DNA of 64,000 nucleotides from CAITJF01 sp032654645 (lineage in GTDB: Bacteria; Pseudomonadota; Gammaproteobacteria; Burkholderiales; Gallionellaceae). The notes beneath the pieces are model-generated. The model was not told the origin of the DNA and searched no databases. It saw only the letters and a program-made list of their open reading frames with translations. The stretch spans positions 620,001 through 684,000 of the forward strand of contig JAULAW010000005.1 in the NCBI GenBank assembly GCA_032654645.1. The letters are read 5' to 3'. Made by a program: the position numbers and the translations under genes. Positions 1 to 7,048 of the stretch are shown in pieces; position 1 is the stretch's first letter, and the number at the start of each line of letters is the position of its first letter.

Positions 1-2
1 GA

Positions 3-188
3 TTCGGCAATTTCCAGTTGCGGGATAAGCCGCAACGCCCGGGGCGCAACCCCAAGACCGGCGAGGAAATTCCCATCACCGCGCGGCGCGTGGTGACTTT
101 TCATCCCAGCCAGAAGCTTAAGAGCATGGTAGAGAAGAGCTATTCCTTCGGCAAGGCTCAGGACAGGCATGGAAAACCACACGCCTAA
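3..188 (+). CDS. ihfA: integration host factor alpha subunit, C-terminal part (5' end outside window)
   Basis: Open frame entering from the left edge and ending at TAA 186-188. The visible 61 residues begin FGNFQLRDKPQRPGRNPKTG and continue with the IPITARRVVTFHPSQKLK segment, the DNA-bending beta-arm (with its intercalating proline) and final helix of the HU/IHF fold. IHF alpha pairs with IHF beta to bend DNA sharply in replication, recombination and sigma-54 promoters. The reading frame overlaps the following merR-like gene by 20 nt, so the two are surely co-transcribed; the ihfA-merR pair is common in betaproteobacteria. The tail after KSMVEKSYSFGKAQ is slightly longer than usual. Confidence 0.93.
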   Translation, partial: FGNFQLRDKPQRPGRNPKTGEEIPITARRVVTFHPSQKLKSMVEKSYSFGKAQDRHGKPHA

Positions 189-540
189 TTCCGAATTGCC
201 CGCGATCCCGGCCAAGCGCTACTTCACCATAGGCGAAGTGAGCGAACTGTGCGGGGTGAAGGCGCATGTGTTGCGCTATTGGGAGCAGGAATTCACCCAG
301 CTTAAACCGGTCAAGCGGCGCGGCAACCGGCGCTACTACCAGCACCACGAGGTGCTGCTCATCCGCCATATTCGCCAGTTGCTGTACGAAGACGGATTTA
401 CCATCAGCGGCGCGCGCGGACGCTTGGATCATCTTGCCGTGCAACAAGAAGAAACCGCCCAACCGCAATCAACGCGCTCCATCAGTCCTTCCGAGTTCCG
501 CCGCGAAATCCGCGAAATTCTTGTGCTGCTTCAAGCCTGA
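169..540 (+). CDS. MerR family transcriptional regulator
   Basis: A 123-residue protein. Residues about 18-85 form the MerR-type winged helix: FTIGEVSELCGVKAHVLRYW (helix-turn-helix), then KRRGNRRYYQHHEVLLIRHI (wing and second helix). The C-terminal tail is short and has no clear effector-binding domain or metal-binding cysteine cluster, so the inducer is unknown. It starts inside the last codons of ihfA (20-nt overlap), which implies translational coupling. In betaproteobacteria this small MerR paralogue stands conservatively behind ihfA, but its regulon is not defined. Family assignment is firm; the role is not. Confidence 0.9.
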   Translation: MENHTPNSELPAIPAKRYFTIGEVSELCGVKAHVLRYWEQEFTQLKPVKRRGNRRYYQHHEVLLIRHIRQLLYEDGFTISGARGRLDHLAVQQEETAQPQSTRSISPSEFRREIREILVLLQA

Positions 541-562
541 GTATGGCCCGCATATTTAGTAT

Positions 563-592
563 TTTCCATTAGCCGCTATAGTTTGCTATAAT
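563..592 (+). promoter_or_regulatory. sigma-70 type promoter for the rimP-nusA-infB operon
   Basis: A perfect -10 hexamer TATAAT lies at 587-592. A plausible -35, TTTCCA, lies at 563-568 with an 18-nt spacer. It precedes the leader hairpin and rimP start by about 55 nt and is the only good promoter in the merR-rimP gap. Predicted by eye. Confidence 0.65.
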
Positions 593-608
593 CCGCGCAG
601 TTTTTCAG

Positions 609-629
609 ATGGGCCTCGGCCCGTTTTTT
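609..629 (+). terminator. leader hairpin with U-tract ahead of rimP (terminator or attenuator)
   Basis: ATGGGC (609-614), loop CTCG, GCCCGT (619-624) form a 6-bp stem followed by a run of T. It sits about 15 nt after the predicted transcription start and 20 nt before rimP, so it lies within the leader rather than after a gene. It has the shape of an intrinsic terminator and could cap read-through from merR or attenuate the NusA-encoding operon. Confidence 0.5.
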
Positions 630-646
630 ATTTGTGGGTATGAATC

Positions 647-1072
647 ATGGACGGGGCAAGGCTTGTGGAAACGACGTTGGCTGGCTTGGGGTATGAGCTG
701 GTTGATCTGGAAGTGTCCGGCAGGGGCATGATGCGTGTGTTTCTGGACAAGCCGGCGGGTATTACACTGGAAGATTGTGAGCGGGTCAGCAACCACTTGA
801 CGCGCCTGTTTGCGGTGGAAGGGGTGAGTTACGAGCGTCTGGAAGTCTCGTCTCCGGGGCTGGATAGGCCGCTCAAGAAGGAAGCGGATTTCGTGCGCTT
901 CCGTGGAGAGAAGGCGCAACTAAAGTTGCGCATGCAGATGATGGGACGCAAGAACTTTACCGGCGTTCTGGGGGAAGTTCGGGACGGCGTATTGCAGTTG
1001 GAGGTGGATGGTAGCCAGATACCTATTGAGCTATCCAATTTGGATAAGGCGCGGTTGGTGCCGACATTTTAA
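647..1072 (+). CDS. rimP: ribosome maturation factor RimP
   Basis: A 141-residue protein of the usual RimP length. The N-terminal alpha/beta domain carries LAGLGYELVDLEVSGRGMMRVFLDKPAGITLEDCERVS and VSSPGLDRPLKKEADFVRF, a family hallmark; a C-terminal SH3-like barrel follows (KNFTGVLGE and the IPIELSNLDKARLV end). RimP binds the 30S precursor and assists its late assembly in the cytoplasm. It is the first gene of the conserved rimP-nusA-infB-rbfA-truB operon. An ATG seven nt upstream (640) is in another frame, so 647 is the only sensible start; the Shine-Dalgarno is weak. Confidence 0.95.
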   Translation: MDGARLVETTLAGLGYELVDLEVSGRGMMRVFLDKPAGITLEDCERVSNHLTRLFAVEGVSYERLEVSSPGLDRPLKKEADFVRFRGEKAQLKLRMQMMGRKNFTGVLGEVRDGVLQLEVDGSQIPIELSNLDKARLVPTF

Positions 1073-1133
1073 GTTTCGTGAACCGTGTGCCCGTGCGTTG
1101 TATGGGTAGCGGATCGCTTAGTTGGAGACGGTG

Positions 1134-2606
1134 ATGAGTCGTGAAGTTTTGTTGTTAGTAGATGCCTTGGCGCGTGAAAAAAACGTGGATAAGGAAATCG
1201 TGTTTGGCGCGCTGGAATCTGCTTTGGCATCTGCCACCAAAAAGCGCTTCTCCGAAGAAGCCGATGTGCGCGTCAGCATAGATCGCGTCACGGGTAAATA
1301 TGATTCGTTCCGCCGCTGGCAGGTGATGGATGATGAAACTTTCGAAACTCCGGAACTTCATATCAAACTGGGCGAGGCGCAAAAGCAAAATTCAGGTATC
1401 GCGCTGGAAGAATTCATCGAAGAGCCGCTGGAGTCTATTGATTTCGGGCGCATCGGCGCACAGGCCGCCAAGCAGGTGATTTTCCAGAAAATCCGCGATG
1501 CCGAACGCGAGCAGATACTGAACGATTTTATGGAACGCAAGGAGCATCTGGTATCCGGCACAGTTAAGCGCATCGAGCGCGGCAACGCCATTATCGAGTT
1601 TGGCAAGATCGAGGCGCTGCTGCCGCGCGACCAGATGATCCCCAAGGAAAACATGCGCGTCGGTGATCGCGTGCGTGCGCATTTGTTGCGCGTGGATCGT
1701 TCTGTGCGCGGGCCGCAAATTATCCTGTCGCGTATTACGCCCGAGTTCCTGATCAAGCTGTTTGAACTTGAAGTGCCGGAAATCGAGGAAGGTCTGCTCG
1801 AAATCGTCAGTGCGGCACGCGATCCCGGCGCGCGCGCCAAGATTGCGGTGCGTTCGCATGATGCGCGGATAGACCCGATCGGCACTTGTGTCGGCATGCG
1901 CGGCTCACGGGTGCAGGCAGTGACCAATGAACTGGCGGGTGAGCGCGTCGACATCGTGTTGTGGTCGGAAGATCCCGCCACCGGTGTCATCAACGCGCTG
2001 GCCCCGGCTGACGTAACCAGCATCATGGTGGATGAAGACAAGCACAGCATGGATGTCGTGGTCGAGGAAGAAAACCTGGCCCAGGCCATAGGCCGCAACG
2101 GCCAGAATGTGCGACTGGCGAGCGAGCTGACAGGCTGGGAACTCAACATCATGACGGTGGTGGAATCCAGCAACAAGAACGAGCAGGAATTTTCCAAGGT
2201 GCGTGATTTGTTCATCAACAAGCTTGATGTGGATGAAGAAGTGGCGGATATCCTGGTGCAGGAAGGATTTAATACACTGGAAGAAGTGGCCTATGTGCCG
2301 CTGGAAGAAATGCTGGAGATTGAATCCTTCGATGAGGCGACAGTGAATGAACTGCGCAGCCGCGCGCGCAACGCGCTGTTGACCGCCGCGATCGTGAATG
2401 AAGAGCAGGTGGAGCACGGTATCGAGGACTTGCTGAAACTCGAAGGAATGGACGAGGAAACCGCGCGTATTCTTGCCGGCAAGGGAATCGGGACTCAAGA
2501 TCAGCTTGCCGATCTGGATGTGGATGAATTGGTCGAGTTGACGGCTATGGATGGAGAACGTGCCAACCGGTTGATCATGACTGCGCGTGCGCCCTGGTTT
2601 GCCTGA
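1134..2606 (+). CDS. nusA: transcription termination/antitermination protein NusA
   Basis: NusA binds RNA polymerase and nascent RNA to control pausing, Rho-independent termination and antitermination. The 490-residue product shows the full proteobacterial layout: RNAP-binding N-terminal domain (about 1-125), S1 domain (about 133-200, VSGTVKRIERGNAIIEFGKIEALLPRDQMIP), KH1/KH2 (about 225-345, with IGTCVGMRGSRV and AIGRNGQNVRLA), and two C-terminal acidic repeats (about 360-490). The ATG at 1134 was chosen because GGAG (1124-1127) lies six nt upstream; an in-frame TTG at 1122 is less likely. Next gene infB follows after 44 nt. Confidence 0.97.
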   Translation: MSREVLLLVDALAREKNVDKEIVFGALESALASATKKRFSEEADVRVSIDRVTGKYDSFRRWQVMDDETFETPELHIKLGEAQKQNSGIALEEFIEEPLESIDFGRIGAQAAKQVIFQKIRDAEREQILNDFMERKEHLVSGTVKRIERGNAIIEFGKIEALLPRDQMIPKENMRVGDRVRAHLLRVDRSVRGPQIILSRITPEFLIKLFELEVPEIEEGLLEIVSAARDPGARAKIAVRSHDARIDPIGTCVGMRGSRVQAVTNELAGERVDIVLWSEDPATGVINALAPADVTSIMVDEDKHSMDVVVEEENLAQAIGRNGQNVRLASELTGWELNIMTVVESSNKNEQEFSKVRDLFINKLDVDEEVADILVQEGFNTLEEVAYVPLEEMLEIESFDEATVNELRSRARNALLTAAIVNEEQVEHGIEDLLKLEGMDEETARILAGKGIGTQDQLADLDVDELVELTAMDGERANRLIMTARAPWFA

Positions 2607-2650
2607 GTGTGGGTTTTGCAAGTGTTGAGTTTTGGGGTTAAGGGATAGTA

Positions 2651-5257
2651 ATGGCAAAAATGAATGTAGCGCAGTTTGCTGGCGAGCTAGGCTTGCCGGT
2701 ATTGCTGTTGCTGGAACAACTGAAGGCGGCCGGTGTAGCCAAACAGGTGGATGCTGATCCGATATCGGAACAGGATAAAGCGCAACTATTGGATCACCTG
2801 CGCACCGCGCATGGGGGCAGTGCCAAAAGCAAAAAAATAACCTTGACCCGCCGCGAAACTACGGAAATCAAGAAAGCGGACAGCACCGGCAGGCCGCGCA
2901 CCATTCAAGTCGAAGTTCGCAAAAAACGTGTGGTTGCCCCGGTTACGGAGAAGGTGGAACAGCCTGTTGCAGTTGTGCCAGAGGAAGCGCCGAAGCCAGC
3001 CGCAAAGAAACCAGAAACGAAGAAGGTGGACGAGCAGGAACTTGCACTGCGTGAGGAGGAAGCGCGGCTTCAGGCAGAACTGGCCATGCGCCAGGCCGCT
3101 GAAGTTCAGATCAAGAAAGAGCGCACCAAGCGCAAGGCAGCCCCGGTTGCCGAGCCCCCAAAACCAGCAGAGCAGCCCGTGCTTCCGGCAGAAATTAAAC
3201 CGGCTGCGCCGGTTGTTGACGCGGCGCCCGCCGTCAACCTTGCTGAAGGTACATTGCACAAGCCGGTGTCCAAACCTGGTGACAAGGTCGCCAAACCAGC
3301 CGCCAAGAAAGGCGCAAAAGCCGCCCCGGACAAGAGCAGCCCATGGAATGAGGCCGGACACAAGAAACGCATGCCCACCCGTAACGATGTGCGGCCCGGC
3401 GGATGGACGGCAGGTCATGGACGTGGCCCGCGCCATCATGACAAACATGCCAAGCAGGAGGAAACCGCCCAGCACGCCTTCTCCTTGCCGACCGAGCCAG
3501 TCGTGCATGAGGTGATGGTGCCTGAGACGATTAGCGTCGCCGAGCTGGCGCAGAAGATGTCGGTCAAGGCCATCGAAATCATCAAGGCACTGATGAACCT
3601 TGGCTCCATGGTGACCATCAATCAGGTACTGGATCAGGAAACCGCAATGATCGTGGTGGAAGAATTGGGACATATCGCCAAACCGGCCAAGGCGGACGAC
3701 CCCGGCGCTTATCTGACGGAATCGGACGAACATAAAAATGCACCTTTCGAACCGCGCCCTCCGGTGGTGACTGTGATGGGCCACGTTGACCACGGCAAGA
3801 CCTCATTGCTGGATTATATCCGCCGCACCCGCGTGGCCAGCGGCGAGGCGGGCGGCATTACGCAGCACATCGGCGCCTACCATGTGGATACCCCGCGCGG
3901 CATGATTACATTCCTCGATACACCGGGCCACGAGGCGTTTACCGCGATGCGGGCGCGCGGCGCAAAAGTGACTGACATCGTAATTCTGGTGGTGGCGGCA
4001 GATGACGGCGTGATGCCGCAAACCAGGGAAGCGATCCATCATGCCAAAGCGGCTGGCGTGCCCATTGTGGTGGCGGTGACCAAGATAGACAAACCCGAAG
4101 CCAACGCCGAACGCGTCAAGCAGGAGTTGGTTGCGGAACAGGTCGTGCCGGATGATTGGGGTGGTGACACCATGTTCGTCGAAGTGTCCGCCAAGAGCGG
4201 GCAGGGCATAGACGCATTGCTCGAAGGCGTGCTGTTGCAGGCTGAGGTGCTGGAGTTGAAGGCACCCAGGGAGTCCAACGCCAAGGGCATCGTGATTGAA
4301 GCCAGGCTGGACAAAGGAAAGGGGCCGGTGGCGACCATCCTGGTGCAGTCCGGCACCTTGAAGCGTGGCGACACGGTGTTGGCCGGCACAGTATTTGGAC
4401 GGGTGCGCGCCATGCTGGATGAGAACGGCAAGGCGGTGAAAGAGGCAGGGCCTTCGATCCCGGTGGAAATTCAGGGGCTGTCCGAAGTGCCGGTAGCCGG
4501 TGAAGACGTGCTGGTGCTGGCGGATGAAAAGAAGGTGCGAGAAATCGCCCTGTTCCGCCAGGGCAAGTTCCGTGATGTAAAACTGGCCAAGCAGCAGGCC
4601 GCCAAGCTGGAAAATATGTTGGAGCAGATGGCGGAAGGCGAAGTGCGTAACCTGGCATTGATTGTGAAGGCCGACGTGCAAGGCTCCTGCGAAGCCATCG
4701 CGCAATCCCTGCAAAAGCTGTCCACTGCCGAGGTGAAAGTTAATCTCATTCATAGTGGCGTGGGCGCAATCAGCGAATCCGACATTAACCTGGCGCTGGC
4801 TTCCAAGGCCGTCGTGATCGGCTTCAACACGCGCGCCGACGTTACTGCGCGCAAGCTGGCGGAAGCCACTGGCGTGGATGTGCGCTACTACAACATCATC
4901 TATGAGATGGTGGATGAAATTAAAGCTGCGCTGACCGGCATGCTGGCGCCGGAGAAAAAGGAAAGCATCATAGGCATGGTGGAAATCCGCCAGGTGTTCC
5001 ACATTTCCAAGATTGGCACGGTGGCCGGTTGCTACGTGACCGACGGCATGATCAAGCGCAATGCGCAGGTGCGTGTGCTGCGCGACAACGTAGTGATCCA
5101 CACTGGCGAACTGGATTCACTGAAACGATTCAAGGATGACGTCAAGGAAGTGAAATTGAATTTCGAGTGCGGCCTGTCGTTACGCAACTTCAATGACCTC
5201 CTGGTTGGCGATCAGCTTGAGGTATTCGAAATCGTCGAGGTGGCGCGCGCGCTGTAA
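2651..5257 (+). CDS. infB: translation initiation factor IF-2
   Basis: IF-2 is the GTPase that places fMet-tRNA on the 30S subunit and promotes 50S joining. Length is 868 aa. Order: IF2_N (about 1-50), a long Ala/Lys/Pro/Glu-rich linker (about 60-290), a second IF2_N domain (VSVAELAQKMSVKAIEIIKALM), then the G domain with P-loop GHVDHGKT at residues 377-384, switch II DTPGHEAF, and NKXD-equivalent TKID. Domains II, III and the fMet-tRNA-binding C-terminal domain IV (EIRQVFHISKIGTVAGCYV) complete it. Part of the nusA operon. Long antisense open frames across this GC-rich gene are codon-bias shadows. Confidence 0.97.
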   Translation: MAKMNVAQFAGELGLPVLLLLEQLKAAGVAKQVDADPISEQDKAQLLDHLRTAHGGSAKSKKITLTRRETTEIKKADSTGRPRTIQVEVRKKRVVAPVTEKVEQPVAVVPEEAPKPAAKKPETKKVDEQELALREEEARLQAELAMRQAAEVQIKKERTKRKAAPVAEPPKPAEQPVLPAEIKPAAPVVDAAPAVNLAEGTLHKPVSKPGDKVAKPAAKKGAKAAPDKSSPWNEAGHKKRMPTRNDVRPGGWTAGHGRGPRHHDKHAKQEETAQHAFSLPTEPVVHEVMVPETISVAELAQKMSVKAIEIIKALMNLGSMVTINQVLDQETAMIVVEELGHIAKPAKADDPGAYLTESDEHKNAPFEPRPPVVTVMGHVDHGKTSLLDYIRRTRVASGEAGGITQHIGAYHVDTPRGMITFLDTPGHEAFTAMRARGAKVTDIVILVVAADDGVMPQTREAIHHAKAAGVPIVVAVTKIDKPEANAERVKQELVAEQVVPDDWGGDTMFVEVSAKSGQGIDALLEGVLLQAEVLELKAPRESNAKGIVIEARLDKGKGPVATILVQSGTLKRGDTVLAGTVFGRVRAMLDENGKAVKEAGPSIPVEIQGLSEVPVAGEDVLVLADEKKVREIALFRQGKFRDVKLAKQQAAKLENMLEQMAEGEVRNLALIVKADVQGSCEAIAQSLQKLSTAEVKVNLIHSGVGAISESDINLALASKAVVIGFNTRADVTARKLAEATGVDVRYYNIIYEMVDEIKAALTGMLAPEKKESIIGMVEIRQVFHISKIGTVAGCYVTDGMIKRNAQVRVLRDNVVIHTGELDSLKRFKDDVKEVKLNFECGLSLRNFNDLLVGDQLEVFEIVEVARAL

Positions 5258-5263
5258 GAAAAT

Positions 5264-5330
5264 AGCTTGTAGCTTGTAGCTGGTAGCTGATAAATCGCGC
5301 TTCGCGCGGTTTGGTTTGGCTACCAGCTTA
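5264..5330. repeat. intergenic hairpin repeat (TAGCTGGTAG family), infB-rbfA spacer
   Basis: Iterated TAGCTTG/TAGCTGG units lead into arm AGCTGGTAGC (5278-5287), pairing with GCTACCAGCT (5319-5328). Between them a second hairpin, AAATCGCG-loop-CGCGGTTT, is present. The centre (AAACC..CGCG..GCG) resembles the centres of the spacer repeats at 31550-31640 and 39960-40052, so this is probably one dispersed family. It may also act as an RNA processing or attenuation hairpin within the operon. Confidence 0.6.
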
Positions 5331-5352
5331 AATCTATACGGGAATTTGAATA

Positions 5353-5715
5353 ATGCCGAAAGACTACGCCAGAACCGATCGTGTCGCCGAGCAGATTCAG
5401 CGCGAGCTGGCCGAACTGGTGCGTCTGGAAGTGAAAGATCCGCGAGTGCGCCTGGTTACCCTGACCGGGGTTGAAGTAACGCGCGATTATGGGCACGCCA
5501 AGGTGTTTTACACCACGCTGGAAGGCGTAAGCGACAAGGTGCAGCAGGGCTTGGATCGAGCCAGTGGATTTTTGCGCAGCCAGCTTGCGCACGTCATGAA
5601 GCTGCGCATCACGCCGCAACTGCACTTTGTGTATGATGAATCAGTCGAACGCGGCATACATTTGTCGCATCTCATCGAGCAAGCGGTCGCCAGCGATAAG
5701 GGAGGCAGCTCGTAG
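5353..5715 (+). CDS. rbfA: 30S ribosome-binding factor RbfA
   Basis: RbfA is a small KH-type protein that binds the 5' helix of 16S rRNA and is needed for late 30S maturation and cold adaptation. The 120-residue product has the family start (RTDRVAEQIQRELAELV), the DPR motif (VKDPRVRLVTLTGVEVTRD) and the SQLAHVMKLRITPQLHFVYDES block. ATG 5353 gives the usual N-terminus; the Shine-Dalgarno is weak (CGGGA about 10 nt upstream). It lies between infB and truB as in most proteobacteria, but both spacers are filled with CTACCAGCTA-type repeats. Confidence 0.95.
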   Translation: MPKDYARTDRVAEQIQRELAELVRLEVKDPRVRLVTLTGVEVTRDYGHAKVFYTTLEGVSDKVQQGLDRASGFLRSQLAHVMKLRITPQLHFVYDESVERGIHLSHLIEQAVASDKGGSS

Positions 5716-5734
5716 CCCGTAGGGTAGCCAACCG

Positions 5735-5782
5735 GGTTTGCTACCAGCTACCACCAGCTACCAGCTACTAGCTACCAGCTAA
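5735..5782 (+). repeat. tandem CTACCAGCTA-type repeat between rbfA and truB
   Basis: At least four imperfect copies of the unit (GCTACCAGCTAC, CACCAGCTAC, CAGCTACTAG, CTACCAGCTA) fill the 70-nt rbfA-truB spacer up to four nt before the truB ATG. The unit matches the arm of the hairpin repeat upstream of rbfA. Confidence 0.65.
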
Positions 5783-5785
5783 TAT

Positions 5786-6712
5786 ATGACCCGTAATAAA
5801 CGCCCCCTGGACGGCGTCCTGCTGTTCGATAAACCGCTCACACTCAGTTCCAATATCGCCTTACAAAAAGTACGCCGCCTGTTTCAGGCAGAGAAGGCGG
5901 GGCATACCGGCACGCTCGACCCATTGGCCACGGGGTTGTTACCCGTCTGCTTCGGCGAAGCCACCAAATTCTCCAACGCATTACTGGATGCAGATAAAAC
6001 CTACCGCGCACTGATCCGGCTTGGACAGACCACCACCACAGGCGATGCCGAAGGCGAAATCACCAGCACCTGTGCTGTAGAGTTGGATGAGGCGCAAGTG
6101 CACGCAGCATTGCGCGGCTTCAGCGGCGAAATCAGCCAGTTGCCACCGATGCACAGCGCCATCAAATACCAGGGCAAACCATTGTACGAGTACATCCGCA
6201 AAGGCGAAACCATAGCACGCGAATGCCGCAACGTGACCATACACGAATTGGCGCTGGAACGCTTCGCCGGTGATGAGCTGGAAATTACCGTGCGTTGCAG
6301 CAAGGGTACCTACGTCCGCACGTTGGCCGAAGACATCGGCAAAGCTTTGGGGTGCGGCGCGCATTTGCAGGGCTTGCGCCGCACGGCAATTGCCGGGTTC
6401 CGTTTGGAAGACGCATATAGCTGGCCCGAGCTTGAGGTGATGACCATGCCGCAGCGAGATGCCTGCCTGTTGCCGCTGGATTGCCTGTTGCAGGATATGC
6501 CCATGCTCGAACTCGACGCAGTGCAAGTGAACCGCATCGCACAAGGGCAACGTCTCGCCATTGATGCCGGACTGCCGGACGGCAAAATCCGCCTGTATGG
6601 CGCGGGGAAATTCATCGGCGTGGCGGAACTGATGGGGCGGCGATTGGCTCCCGACAGACTGTTGTCCGGCGTGGCGAGAAATGCGGCCAGTGGGTTCATC
6701 ATGCCACCGTGA
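5786..6712 (+). CDS. truB: tRNA pseudouridine-55 synthase TruB
   Basis: TruB isomerises U55 of the T-loop in nearly all tRNAs. The 308-residue protein opens with RPLDGVLLFDKPLTLSSNIA and contains the catalytic-loop motif GHTGTLDPLATGLL, with Asp45 the expected nucleophile. The KYQGKPLYEYIRKGE, CSKGTYVRTLAEDIG and LRRTAIAGF blocks follow, then a C-terminal PUA-like segment (about 250-308). It closes the rimP-truB operon. No Shine-Dalgarno is visible, because the spacer repeat runs to within a few bases of the ATG; translation may depend on coupling with rbfA or on repeat structure. Confidence 0.95.
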   Translation: MTRNKRPLDGVLLFDKPLTLSSNIALQKVRRLFQAEKAGHTGTLDPLATGLLPVCFGEATKFSNALLDADKTYRALIRLGQTTTTGDAEGEITSTCAVELDEAQVHAALRGFSGEISQLPPMHSAIKYQGKPLYEYIRKGETIARECRNVTIHELALERFAGDELEITVRCSKGTYVRTLAEDIGKALGCGAHLQGLRRTAIAGFRLEDAYSWPELEVMTMPQRDACLLPLDCLLQDMPMLELDAVQVNRIAQGQRLAIDAGLPDGKIRLYGAGKFIGVAELMGRRLAPDRLLSGVARNAASGFIMPP

Positions 6713-6877
6713 CGTTGATTGCCCCTGGTCTTGGCCTCTGTGGATTTGGGTAGAGCAAAGTCAGTCATGCCCTTGTATTCAGCCTTTGTCCATTGTGGAA
6801 AGTCATTGTCAGTATCGCCTGCTGGCGTTAAAGTTCGACTGGTGCCCAACAATAAACCCAGATAATCCCTTGGCACC

Positions 6878-7000
6878 GTCATTCCCGCGCAGGCGGGAAT
6901 CCAGCGAGACAAGCATTCCGCATAGCGGACAAAACCTCAATGTTGGCCCGCTTCGCGGGGATGGTTCAATCATCTGGATTCCCGCCTGCGCGGGAATGAC
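6878..7000. repeat. REP doublet (27-bp perfect inverted repeat, 69 nt apart)
   Basis: The sequence starting GTCATTCCCGCGCAGGCG (6878-6904) recurs exactly in inverse orientation at 6974-7000. Each 27-mer holds its own palindrome ATTCCCGC...GCGGGAAT. The doublet would fold into one long hairpin, a typical REPIN shape. The rest of the 336-nt truB-fadE gap (6713-7048) holds no gene that I can support. Confidence 0.8.
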
Positions 7001-7048
7001 GAGGTTTTCGGCCTAATGGACAATCTGGAATAAACAAGGGGAGCGGCA

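Noticed and set aside
3803..5101. 432-codon open frame antisense to infB
   Set aside because: Histidine/leucine-rich translation typical of reverse reading of a GC-rich gene; IF-2 on the other strand is complete.
5735..5782. CTACCAGCTA tandem units as a CRISPR or VNTR in coding DNA
   Set aside because: Units of about 10 nt without spacers and located between genes; simple repeat.
6681..7016. 111-codon open frame across the truB end and REP doublet
   Set aside because: Overlaps the truB 3' end and includes both REP palindromes; no homology pattern.
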